From assembly GCA_023954715.1 (NCBI GenBank), contig JAGSHD010000002.1, positions 124,001 to 188,000 of the forward strand: 64,000 bases of DNA, in the 5' to 3' direction. Position numbers and translations under genes: made by a program. Source of the DNA: Candidatus Cloacimonadota bacterium. GTDB lineage: Bacteria; Muiribacteriota; UBA6191. Position 1 is the stretch's first letter; each line of letters begins with the position of its first letter. Shown one piece after another: positions 33,762 through 42,256 of the stretch. The notes under the pieces are model-generated. The model was not told the DNA's origin. It was given only the letters and a program-made list of their open reading frames with translations, and did no database searches.

Positions 33762-34613
33762 ATGACTTCTTTTTGCGTACTCATACCCTACTTTAATAAA
33801 GAAGATTCCATCAAAGAAGTTTTACAAGCACTCAATGATTATTGCCCAAGTCTTTGCAAAGTCCTACTTTTAATAGATGGATGCTTAGCTCCCAATCTAC
33901 CCACTTACAATAACTTAGATCTCACTCTTATCTCAAATGAAACTAATCAAGGATTAAGCTTTTCTAGAAATAAGCTTTTAGAAACATGTACCGATGATAA
34001 TATTTTGTTTTTAGATGCCGATGCTGTCATTTATCCAGATTTTTTTGAAGCCTTAAACAAATCATGGAATCAAGCCAAAGTTATCGCAGGACAAGAGTTT
34101 TCTAGCCCAAATCAAGGCTTGAGTAACGCCTTTCGTTCTATTTTTTGGAAACAAACCCATGGGAATCAAAACATCATAGATTGCCCTTTTCTTATGGGAA
34201 TTTGTTTTGCTGGACAAAGAAAAGAATTTCTCAAGTATGGAGAATTTTCACTTAATTGGACTAACTACGGTGAAGACGTAGAGTTTTCGCTTCGATACAA
34301 AAAACACTCTCCTATATTTTATAATTCAGGCTTGAAAGTTCATCATTTGCGCAACGATTCTGTAAAATCAATGATGCAAATGATAAATAATCACAACAAA
34401 TTCTTTATAAAGGCCCACTTATTTCATAAAATTAAAATACCTAACTATTTTACTTATAGTTTTTATTGGATATTAGTCAGTGTTTACTCGTCACTTTTTA
34501 CCCATAAGTCACCTTCATTGGCTTTTGCATCATTCATCTACAATGGCTTTTCAGCGCTAAACCGTTGTTACCATTTTATAAATTATCGATTTTTCAATTA
34601 TGATAAACATTAA
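33762..34613 (+). CDS. family 2 glycosyltransferase
   Basis: A 283-residue GT2 enzyme with the GT-A motifs in order: FCVLIPYFNKEDSI near the N-terminus, a LLLIDG strand in place of the usual VDDGS, NQGLSFSRNKLL near residue 67 and the metal-binding FLDADAVI at about residue 86; NYGEDVEFSLRYK (about 168-180) is the acceptor-site ED motif. The C-terminal 60 residues are rich in aromatic residues. It probably transfers a sugar to an envelope glycan from a nucleotide donor. Its 3' end overlaps the radical SAM gene by 14 bases. Together the two genes reproduce, in separate form, the fusion at 4682-7108. Confidence 0.85.
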   Translation: MTSFCVLIPYFNKEDSIKEVLQALNDYCPSLCKVLLLIDGCLAPNLPTYNNLDLTLISNETNQGLSFSRNKLLETCTDDNILFLDADAVIYPDFFEALNKSWNQAKVIAGQEFSSPNQGLSNAFRSIFWKQTHGNQNIIDCPFLMGICFAGQRKEFLKYGEFSLNWTNYGEDVEFSLRYKKHSPIFYNSGLKVHHLRNDSVKSMMQMINNHNKFFIKAHLFHKIKIPNYFTYSFYWILVSVYSSLFTHKSPSLAFASFIYNGFSALNRCYHFINYRFFNYDKH

Positions 34614-36054
34614 AGAAGAAAACCTAAGCAGCTTTAGAACAAGCTCTAAAAAAAAAGTAGCTATCATCTATCCGCCCTATGGAAGCATAGACAATGAACC
34701 AGGCCTCAAAGTTGTAAAAGACAATTATGGTGTATTTCCTTCATTAAGCCTCCTCTATGTTGCCGGATGTGCCCAAGGAGCAGGCCACGATGTTCTTTTT
34801 TTAGATGTAAATGCAACCCACATCAGCAAAGACGATGTCTTAGAAGAGTTAAAAAGGTTTCAGCCCGATTATATCTTTTATACAATCACAACCTACCAAT
34901 TAAAAGAAAACCTAGACTGGCTTATTGAATTAAAATCAGTCTATCCATGTCCTGTTGTAGTAGGCGGAGTCCACATGGGCATTTATCCGGATGAAACCAT
35001 GCGCCATACCGAAATTGATGTTGGCTTTATTGGTGAATGCGACTTTTCTCTTCCCGCTTTTTTAGAATGTGACGTTATGGACTATGAAGCCTTTGCAAAA
35101 GTTCCGGGTATTATCTATAGAAAAGAAGATCAAACTTTCAGAACAAGAAACACTCCCGTTTTAATGAATGTGGATAATGCCCACTTTCCAGCACGAGAAC
35201 TTATAGACAATTCTTTATACAGCTCTTTCATCACCCAATATAAAAACTTCACGCCATTTATAAGTTCACGAGGCTGCCCCTTTAAGTGTATTTTTTGTGA
35301 GCAAGGGGAGCAAAAGTTTCGAGGACGTAGCGCTGAAAATATAGTCCAAGAACTACAGATAGCTTATGAGCAACAGGGGATCCGGGAGTTTGACTTTTTT
35401 GACTCGTCTTTTACAATACAAAAAGATAGAGTGATCAATATTTGTAAGAAAATTATAGACTCCAACTTACCTATTTTTTGGTCAGTTCGATCAAGAGTCG
35501 ACTGTATCAATGAAGAAATGCTTCATTGGATGAAAAAAGCGAATTGCACCAGAATATATTACGGAATCGAATCAGGAAATGCCTGTATATTGACAACCTT
35601 AAAAAAGAGCGCGAATCTTGAACAAATGCGCAAAACAATCGACCTTACAAAAAAAATAGGCATCAGCACATTCGGTTATTTTATGGTGGGCTCCCCTGGG
35701 GAAACCAAAGAAACTGTTCGTGAAACCATCAACTTTTCTAAAACACTCAATTTAGACTATGCTCAATTTTCTAAAGTAACTCCCATGCCAGCAACGCAAC
35801 TTTATGCTATGTACCTCAAAGAGTTTCAACATGATTATTGGAGAGAGTTTGTAAAAAGACCATCTCATCAAATCGCTATTCAAAGACCTGGATGTACAAT
35901 GCCCGATGAAGAAATTCAAGCTTATTGTAAACAAGCATACTTAGAGTTTTATTATAGACCCGATTACATTTTTAAAGCCCTATTACGAGTAAAATCTATG
36001 AATGAACTATTTCGATCAGTTAAAGTAGCACTACAAATGAGAACAGCAGGGTAA
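34600..36054 (+). CDS. B12-binding radical SAM protein
   Basis: A 484-residue protein. An N-terminal cobalamin-binding-like domain (residues about 17-150, with VAIIYPPYGS and VVVGGVHMGIYPDETM) is followed by a radical SAM core. The cluster motif C226-x3-C230-x2-C233 (SRGCPFKCIFC) and the DSSFTI, YGIESGN and FMVGSPGETKET segments identify the same BchE-like group as the fusion at 4682. Such enzymes often methylate or rearrange lipids and sugars. Start is ATG 34600 within the preceding glycosyltransferase gene, and four bases separate it from the downstream histidine kinase gene; the chain from 33762 to 38713 is likely one operon. Confidence 0.88.
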   Translation: MINIKEENLSSFRTSSKKKVAIIYPPYGSIDNEPGLKVVKDNYGVFPSLSLLYVAGCAQGAGHDVLFLDVNATHISKDDVLEELKRFQPDYIFYTITTYQLKENLDWLIELKSVYPCPVVVGGVHMGIYPDETMRHTEIDVGFIGECDFSLPAFLECDVMDYEAFAKVPGIIYRKEDQTFRTRNTPVLMNVDNAHFPARELIDNSLYSSFITQYKNFTPFISSRGCPFKCIFCEQGEQKFRGRSAENIVQELQIAYEQQGIREFDFFDSSFTIQKDRVINICKKIIDSNLPIFWSVRSRVDCINEEMLHWMKKANCTRIYYGIESGNACILTTLKKSANLEQMRKTIDLTKKIGISTFGYFMVGSPGETKETVRETINFSKTLNLDYAQFSKVTPMPATQLYAMYLKEFQHDYWREFVKRPSHQIAIQRPGCTMPDEEIQAYCKQAYLEFYYRPDYIFKALLRVKSMNELFRSVKVALQMRTAG

Positions 36055-36058
36055 ATCA

Positions 36059-38713
36059 GTGACAAATACATTTTCTAAACTTATTCGACTCCAAAAAGAG
36101 ATTCTATCTTTAAAATCATTGCCTCATGATTTTCATGGCTATCTTCTTTCACTTTTTTCAAAGATGTATGACTTATCTCAAGCGCATTTTTTAATGTGCT
36201 TTGAGTCTGACTCTCCTTTTCTACTCATTGATGCTATAGGATTAGATCACCAAGAAGCCCAAGAATTGATTCCTAATTTTGATTTGTCAAAAAACAAAAA
36301 TCAAATTAAAAGTGAGTATGGCAATTTGGACTTTAAGCTTTACCGCTTACACGCTTTAGACTCTGACTTAGTTTTAGCACTATCTTTTCCAGAAGATGTT
36401 AAACCAGAGTCCTACTCTTATATTGAAATTTTAACCCAAGTTTTAGAACAACATATTGATTATTTGTCACTATTAAAAAAGACCGATCTACTCAATGCCC
36501 AAAAACGCTTAAATGATTTAATAAAATCTATTGAGCCAAGCCAAGAAATTGACTTCATTGAAAAAAGCTGCCCTCTAGTTAGTGATTTTTTAAATGCAGA
36601 ACGCACTACTTTTTATATTTATAACAAAGAAACAAACACCTTAGAAGATCTGTGGGCAGAAGGTCTTGGACGAACCCTAGAAATCAACTTAAAACCCGGT
36701 GAGGGCCTTGTTGGAGCCTGTTACGCCCAAAAAAAGCCCTTGTTTACCAATCAACCATACCAAAGTGATGAATTCGAAAAAAAAATTGATCAACAAAGTG
36801 GTTATGTAACAAAATCTATCTTAGTCTCTCCCATATTTAGAGATCAAGAAGTTCTAGGGGTTTTACAAATTTTAAATAAGAGAAGTCAATCAGGCTTTGA
36901 TGAAAATGATATTCAATCCATTCAAATTGTAGCAGATACCCTATCAAGTCACATCTCACTTTACTCTATGATTTGTAGTCATTTCTCTTCTAAGATTGAG
37001 TTAGATTCTATCCTAGAAAACATGCCCGATGTGGTTTACAAATTAGATGAAGAAGGATGTTTTACTTTTATCAGTGAAGAAGTGAGTAAATGGGGATACC
37101 ACAAAGAGGATCTATTAGGTAAACATTATAGCAATCTTCTACATGAAGAAGATTATTTTAAAGTTTCAAGAGATCATGTACTACCAAACTACGTCGGTGT
37201 AGTAACTGGGGACAAAGCTGCTCCTGGCCTCTTTGATGAAAGAAGACAGGGAGACCGAGCAACTAAAAAGACAAGAGTACGAATTCAACCGGGTAAAAGA
37301 AAAGCACTCATTACGGCTATGGATCTAGACAATCCTCAAGGTAGTATTTTCTATACAGAGGTAAACGCTGGTGGCTTTTGGATTAAAGATCATCGATTTA
37401 GACAAAAATTTCTTGGTACCATCGGCATTATCAGAGACATCACAGCTAAACAAGTTACTGAAGAAAAACTAATCGAAACCCAAGACGAACTAATTCAAGC
37501 TGAAAAATTTGCAGGTTTAGGTACCTTAGCCGCTGGTATTGCCCATGACTTTAACAACATTTTAGCTGCAATCAATTTCTCTACAGATATCTCTCTACTT
37601 TTATTAGAAAAAGAAGAAAAATCTCCTTTGCACACCAACCTAGAAAGTAAACTAAATCAAATCTTAGAAAATGTTACCAAGGCTAGTGATCTTACCTCAC
37701 GCCTCTTTTCTCTTGGTAAATCTGATGGGTCAAAATTAGAAATGACTCCGATTGATGATGTTATTAGAGATGCTGTAGGCATCATTCATGACCAAATAAT
37801 AGAGAAAAAAATAAAACTTTCTTTAGATTTAGATCCTGGAATCCCATCAAGTCGAATGGATAAGTCCCAAATCAGAGATGTTATTGTTAACTTAATCACA
37901 AATTCTATGCATTCTATGCAAGAACACTGTGAATCAAGTGGCGATCCCCTTAATGAAATGGAGATTAAAGTCTCTTCTTCCTTTGTTAAAAGAAATATTA
38001 TTCTTAAGTTTAAAGACACAGGGACCGGAATTCCAAAAGAGATATTACCAAAAATATTTGATCCCTTTTTCACAACAAAAGATAGAGATTCTCGAAAAGG
38101 TACCGGTCTTGGACTTGCTATGGTGTTTTCTGTTGTTCAAAATCACGGTGGAAAGGTATCCATAGATACAGTAACCCAAGAAACCATCATGAATGTAGAT
38201 GCACGATTTCGAGAAGGCTTAAAAACAGGTACCACTTTTACCATCAAAATTCCATTAGAGCAAAGACGAGTCCGTAAAATGGAACCCTCATTACAAAGTG
38301 ATGATAATCTAAACAAATCAACAGTTTACATAGTAGATGACGAAGACTTTATTCTTGATCATTTATATTCTATTTTAACTAAAGAGGGTTTTACAAGAGT
38401 CTCCAAGTTTAGTAACGGAGCCAGTGTAGTAGAAGCAATGGAAAAAGCAAAACAGCTTCCTCATGTTATTTTTACCGATATAAACATGCCACCATTAGAT
38501 GGTCTTGCCTTAGCAAAAATGATTTATCGAATTCCTAAAAATGAAAGGCCTTTAATCGTGGCAGTGTCTGGTAAATTAACCCCCGAATACATTCAAACTT
38601 TTAAAACTCTTGGAGTAAAACACTTTATTCACAAGCCATTCACCAAAGAACAAATCACCGAATCTTTGTATGAATGCTTAAGCAATCATCCTGGGGTGGA
38701 TCAACATAAATAG
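36059..38713 (+). CDS. hybrid histidine kinase (GAF-PAS-HisKA-HATPase-REC)
   Basis: An 884-residue soluble-looking signalling kinase. Residues about 1-145 look GAF-like but degenerate; about 150-300 form a GAF domain (RTTFYIYNKETNTLEDLWAE, GEGLVGACYAQ, ILVSPIF); about 318-470 a PAS-type domain (MPDVVYKLDEEGCFTFISEE). The phosphoacceptor is H496 (AAGIAHDFNNIL), followed by an intact HATPase_c domain (FKDTGTGIPKEIL, GTGLGLAMVF). A receiver domain follows from about residue 764 with acidic VDDED and phosphoacceptor D807 (FTDINMP). There is no membrane segment, so it probably senses a cytoplasmic ligand or partner. GTG start, four bases after the radical SAM gene, gives an operon link to glycan synthesis. 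Confidence 0.9.
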   Translation: MTNTFSKLIRLQKEILSLKSLPHDFHGYLLSLFSKMYDLSQAHFLMCFESDSPFLLIDAIGLDHQEAQELIPNFDLSKNKNQIKSEYGNLDFKLYRLHALDSDLVLALSFPEDVKPESYSYIEILTQVLEQHIDYLSLLKKTDLLNAQKRLNDLIKSIEPSQEIDFIEKSCPLVSDFLNAERTTFYIYNKETNTLEDLWAEGLGRTLEINLKPGEGLVGACYAQKKPLFTNQPYQSDEFEKKIDQQSGYVTKSILVSPIFRDQEVLGVLQILNKRSQSGFDENDIQSIQIVADTLSSHISLYSMICSHFSSKIELDSILENMPDVVYKLDEEGCFTFISEEVSKWGYHKEDLLGKHYSNLLHEEDYFKVSRDHVLPNYVGVVTGDKAAPGLFDERRQGDRATKKTRVRIQPGKRKALITAMDLDNPQGSIFYTEVNAGGFWIKDHRFRQKFLGTIGIIRDITAKQVTEEKLIETQDELIQAEKFAGLGTLAAGIAHDFNNILAAINFSTDISLLLLEKEEKSPLHTNLESKLNQILENVTKASDLTSRLFSLGKSDGSKLEMTPIDDVIRDAVGIIHDQIIEKKIKLSLDLDPGIPSSRMDKSQIRDVIVNLITNSMHSMQEHCESSGDPLNEMEIKVSSSFVKRNIILKFKDTGTGIPKEILPKIFDPFFTTKDRDSRKGTGLGLAMVFSVVQNHGGKVSIDTVTQETIMNVDARFREGLKTGTTFTIKIPLEQRRVRKMEPSLQSDDNLNKSTVYIVDDEDFILDHLYSILTKEGFTRVSKFSNGASVVEAMEKAKQLPHVIFTDINMPPLDGLALAKMIYRIPKNERPLIVAVSGKLTPEYIQTFKTLGVKHFIHKPFTKEQITESLYECLSNHPGVDQHK

Positions 38714-38721
38714 CCCAAACT

Positions 38722-40056
38722 CTATTTAATTGACTCAATATAGGTAAGCAAACCCTCACGAATTAAAATTAACAAAAATGGCTCACCTTTTCGTAAATGA
38801 GATAGCTCTAATTTCAATTTACTCAATGAACTTATTTTTTCTTTGTTCATTTGAATGATAATATCCCCACGATATAAACCTAACTCTCTAGATCTTTGTA
38901 ACACAAGTACGCCCTGTAAAGATGGGTCCAGTCTCAGTTGAATCTTATCGTTTGAGGTTAATGTTCTAGCATTAAAATCTTGTTTTTTATCTATTACAAA
39001 TGCATCTTCTGAGTATTCTTCAAGACGAACCGGCAGAAAACGTTTTTTAAAGTTTCTGAAAAGAGTAATTTTTGCAATCTCTCCCACTGGGATTTCTTGA
39101 AGCTTTTCTTTTAATATTGCGAGGTTTTCGATGGGGGTACCATTAATATTTAAGATCACATCCTTTGGCTTTAGACCATATTTTTTTGCCGGAGTTTTAT
39201 CAAATACCTTGGCAATCATAACTCCTCTATTAGAACTCAATCCATACTTCTTAACATGCTTGTCAGTTAAAGGCTCTAAAGCAACACCCAATAAGCTTTG
39301 TCTGACTCTACCAAAGGCCTCTATATCGCTGGTGATACGCTTAACTAAATCAATCGGTATGGCAAAACTCAGTCCTTGCCCTAAAGCATTAATGGCAGTA
39401 TTTATTCCTATCACTTTTCCATGCACATTTAATAAAGGACCACCACTATTGCCAGGATTAATGGAAGCATCCGTTTGAATTAAATTATCATAACTAACAT
39501 CATCCGAAATGGATAAGCTTCTTCCTTTTGCAGAGATGATTCCTACCGTTACTGTACGATCTAGACTAAATGGTGAACCAATTGCAATTGCCCACTCACC
39601 TACTCTTAGCTTTGTTGAGTCTCCAAAATCACAAACTAAGTCTTTTGGGAAAGTCCCACTAAACTTTTTATCATCGATTTTAATAATAGCTATATCTTTT
39701 TTTGGTTCTCCTCCAACATATCGTGCTTGGTATTTACGTCCATCAAACAAGGTAACCTCTAATATATCTGCATCTTGAATCACATGTTGATTGGTTAAAA
39801 TTAAACCACTACTACTATAAATAAAGCCACTTCCCTCTCCTTGAGTTTTGGGGACAATGTTGTTTGGCTTTCCAAAAAAAAGTTCATATATTCCACGATC
39901 ATAGGGATTGATCTGATTTAACCCCCTAGACTTTGCAACGATATTTACTACGCAAGGCCCAACCCGCTCAACTATGTCGGCTATAGTATTGTCTTTAAAT
40001 GATATGGATGCAAAACTAGATGTACTAACCAAAAATATAAATAAAATTAATTTCAT
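38722..40056 (-). CDS. HtrA/DegP-type periplasmic serine protease
   Basis: A 444-residue protein with a signal peptide (about residues 1-17). It is a trypsin-like DegP-family protease: catalytic triad His91 (LTNQHVIQ), Asp121 (KKDIAIIKI) and Ser204 (NPGNSGGPLL) are all present. Two PDZ-type domains follow, at about 255-345 (SNRGVMIAKVFDKTPAKKYG) and 385-440 (LVLQRSRELGLYRGDIIIQMN), which bind unfolded C-termini. It degrades or refolds misfolded envelope proteins. It is followed upstream, on the same strand, by the membrane glycosyltransferase and mqnA genes, three bases after the former, so it may be co-transcribed with them. Confidence 0.93.
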   Translation of the reverse strand: MKLILFIFLVSTSSFASISFKDNTIADIVERVGPCVVNIVAKSRGLNQINPYDRGIYELFFGKPNNIVPKTQGEGSGFIYSSSGLILTNQHVIQDADILEVTLFDGRKYQARYVGGEPKKDIAIIKIDDKKFSGTFPKDLVCDFGDSTKLRVGEWAIAIGSPFSLDRTVTVGIISAKGRSLSISDDVSYDNLIQTDASINPGNSGGPLLNVHGKVIGINTAINALGQGLSFAIPIDLVKRITSDIEAFGRVRQSLLGVALEPLTDKHVKKYGLSSNRGVMIAKVFDKTPAKKYGLKPKDVILNINGTPIENLAILKEKLQEIPVGEIAKITLFRNFKKRFLPVRLEEYSEDAFVIDKKQDFNARTLTSNDKIQLRLDPSLQGVLVLQRSRELGLYRGDIIIQMNKEKISSLSKLKLELSHLRKGEPFLLILIREGLLTYIESIK

Positions 40057-40059
40057 TTT

Positions 40060-41082
40060 TCACCATTTTCTTATTTTTTTCCCTACTATAAAAAATAAAA
40101 AGGCCTTCACAGAAGACCAAAACATCTTCAATAAATATATTGGAGAGTAGGGCATAAAAGCAAGTGTAACCATCATCATTAAAACAAATGAAAACCAGTT
40201 TAATCCACTTAATATTAAAATCACAAATATTGGACTAAACCATCGAATCACTTTATGTGATACCAAACAAAAGACAGTTAGATACTTTTTGCTTCGCATC
40301 AATAATGGTAAATAAAAAAAAGCACAACTCATTCCCCTCAGTAAGGTACGGTGCTTTCGAGTCGAAACGTCTTTACTATTAATATCTTCAAAGACCCTAG
40401 ACTTATAAGTTGAGATAGAGGCAAAGCCTTTCAAAAGTGCATTCAAAGATAAAGCTAAATCGATAGGAAAGCTATCATTTTGGGCTTGGTATACTCCTTC
40501 TCTAACGGCAAACAAGGCTCCTGTAGCTCCAACTTGAGTAGATACTTTGCTCTCTTGTTTCTTGATTCTATTTTCATTTTGCCAATAAGTACCTTCATAG
40601 CGAAAACCATCATTGTATTCAAGTACAGAACTACAGCATCCAACTCGATTATCTTGGAATGCATTCATTATCTGAATAATAGACTCTTTGGTAAATTGAG
40701 TATTACCATCGGCAAAAGCATAAAGTGCTCCCTTAAAGAATAATGGATTTTCATCAATAAACTCACGAATACGAAGATTTTTTCCTAGACTTAATCCATT
40801 ACTATCAACACTAAACCTATCTTGTTCACACTCTTTCAATAGAGCCAAAGTTTGATCTGTTGATCCATCATCAATACAATGAATTGTTAAATTTGGTAAC
40901 TCTTTTAAAACCTGCCTATACTGCTCTTTGTATTTCTTTAAAAAAGTCTCTTCATTTTTCAATACAATTACAAGAGATAGGGAAATAGACTTATAATACT
41001 CTAAGTCCTCGCCATTTAGCTCCACCTCTTTAAAAAAGGTCAGTAAAACTGGGTATATATAGCTTGGGTATAGTATAACCAA
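40060..41082 (-). CDS. membrane-anchored family 2 glycosyltransferase
   Basis: A GT2 enzyme, 340 residues from a TTG at 41080-41082, possibly longer at the N-terminus. Motifs are LSLVIVLKNEE (about 35), IHCIDDGSTDQT (about 67), FADGNTQF (about 122) and an acceptor-site region near GATGALFAV. Two or three membrane helices occur at the C-terminus (SPIFVILILSGLNWFSFVLM) and one at the N-terminus. The reading frame is open back to the mqnA stop codon and the N-terminal membrane helix seems to begin upstream of the TTG (residues YFIALFSF precede it), yet no ATG, GTG or TTG lies in that stretch; see findings. It sits three bases upstream of htrA. Confidence 0.8.
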   Translation of the reverse strand: MVILYPSYIYPVLLTFFKEVELNGEDLEYYKSISLSLVIVLKNEETFLKKYKEQYRQVLKELPNLTIHCIDDGSTDQTLALLKECEQDRFSVDSNGLSLGKNLRIREFIDENPLFFKGALYAFADGNTQFTKESIIQIMNAFQDNRVGCCSSVLEYNDGFRYEGTYWQNENRIKKQESKVSTQVGATGALFAVREGVYQAQNDSFPIDLALSLNALLKGFASISTYKSRVFEDINSKDVSTRKHRTLLRGMSCAFFYLPLLMRSKKYLTVFCLVSHKVIRWFSPIFVILILSGLNWFSFVLMMMVTLAFMPYSPIYLLKMFWSSVKAFLFFIVGKKIRKW

Positions 41083-41130
41083 AAAACTAAATAGTGCTAT
41101 AAAGTAAGCGTAGTTCTCGATAGATAGATC

Positions 41131-41967
41131 CTAACAATGAGAGTCAAAAAAGTTAAAACCCTGAAAGTCTTTAACTAAATTTAACTCCAACAAGTCTTGG
41201 GAGAAACGCTTCATAGCTGATAACTCAAAAGGACTCATCTGATAGTTCATTACATTTTCTAAAAAGTTTTTAAACTGGCTTAAGCTTAAACTCTTAGAGT
41301 CCATAGAATAAATCTCTTCTAGGGAGTCAAGCCCTGCTGTAACCGACTCTAATTGTTTATAATGAATTTTGGATACTAAATCGCTATTATTATCAGCATA
41401 CTCGTTTCGCACTAACCATAAAGCAAAAACGAAGGGCAAGCTTGTAAAGTCATACCAAAGGGTGGCCAAATCATTAAACTTCCAATCGAAACTATTTTGA
41501 AATTCGAAAACTCGATCACCAATCAATAAAATACCATCTACTTTGGTAATGATATCATGGAAATCTTCGCTATCAGCAACTGACATATCTTGATCTATAA
41601 AAATTGGAGATACTTTCAAGTATTTTTTACATAAAATCTGAAGTAGATATTTAGATGTTAAAGAAGCCCCACTTAAATAAATCTTCTTTCCATCCCAGTC
41701 CCTTGGTGAAAATGAACTAAAAACACCTACTGTTTCCACTTCTTTGTAGGCTGAGATACACAAGCCAGGAAGAATCTTATACTTAGAGGAGTTTAGCATA
41801 TATTCCATGGAAGAAACTGGAGAAATATCCAGCTGACCTTCACGAAGTTGCTGATTTAACTCAGAGGGTAGACCATAAACTTTTTCAAACAAATCACTTT
41901 CAAATTTATAATCTGGCACCAAGCCATTCAGAAAGTTAATCATTCCTATTTTACACCGTTTGCTCAA
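41131..41967 (-). CDS. mqnA: chorismate dehydratase MqnA-like
   Basis: A 278-residue protein of the MqnA family (periplasmic-binding-protein fold). It carries GLPSELNQQLREGQLDISPV (near residue 32), SSMEYMLN, GASLTSKYLLQIL and the WYDFTSLPFVFALWL segment (about 170), all characteristic. MqnA converts chorismate to 3-[(1-carboxyvinyl)oxy]benzoate, the first step of the futalosine route to menaquinone. MqnB, C and D are not in the window, so this assignment of pathway is by family only. It ends in a TAG whose following frame continues openly into the glycosyltransferase gene. Confidence 0.85.
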   Translation of the reverse strand: MSKRCKIGMINFLNGLVPDYKFESDLFEKVYGLPSELNQQLREGQLDISPVSSMEYMLNSSKYKILPGLCISAYKEVETVGVFSSFSPRDWDGKKIYLSGASLTSKYLLQILCKKYLKVSPIFIDQDMSVADSEDFHDIITKVDGILLIGDRVFEFQNSFDWKFNDLATLWYDFTSLPFVFALWLVRNEYADNNSDLVSKIHYKQLESVTAGLDSLEEIYSMDSKSLSLSQFKNFLENVMNYQMSPFELSAMKRFSQDLLELNLVKDFQGFNFFDSHC

Positions 41968-42256
41968 TTTTTCTCCTCATCAGACATCACTACAACTATT
42001 ATAAAGTATGTGTATTGAACTATAAGTCATACCACTCTTAAGCAAAGTATACTCTAATTTAAAAATAATTTTATAAAAAATTCCAAAATTAAAGGGCAAA
42101 TCTCTTTTGAAGTAAATCTCTAAATGATAACATTCATGCATAAATTTTAATCTTAAAATATTCAAAAGCTACAGACTTAAGCGTTCTGATTTTTTGCCAT
42201 GACTTTGATTACTTCATAGAGAAGTCATTTAAATTTTCACATAACGAAGGAATCAA

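Noticed and set aside
41980..42165. Minus-strand open frame of 61 codons between mqnA and the HEAT-PilT gene
   Set aside because: No ribosome site and no recognisable domain; composition follows the AT-rich intergenic DNA.
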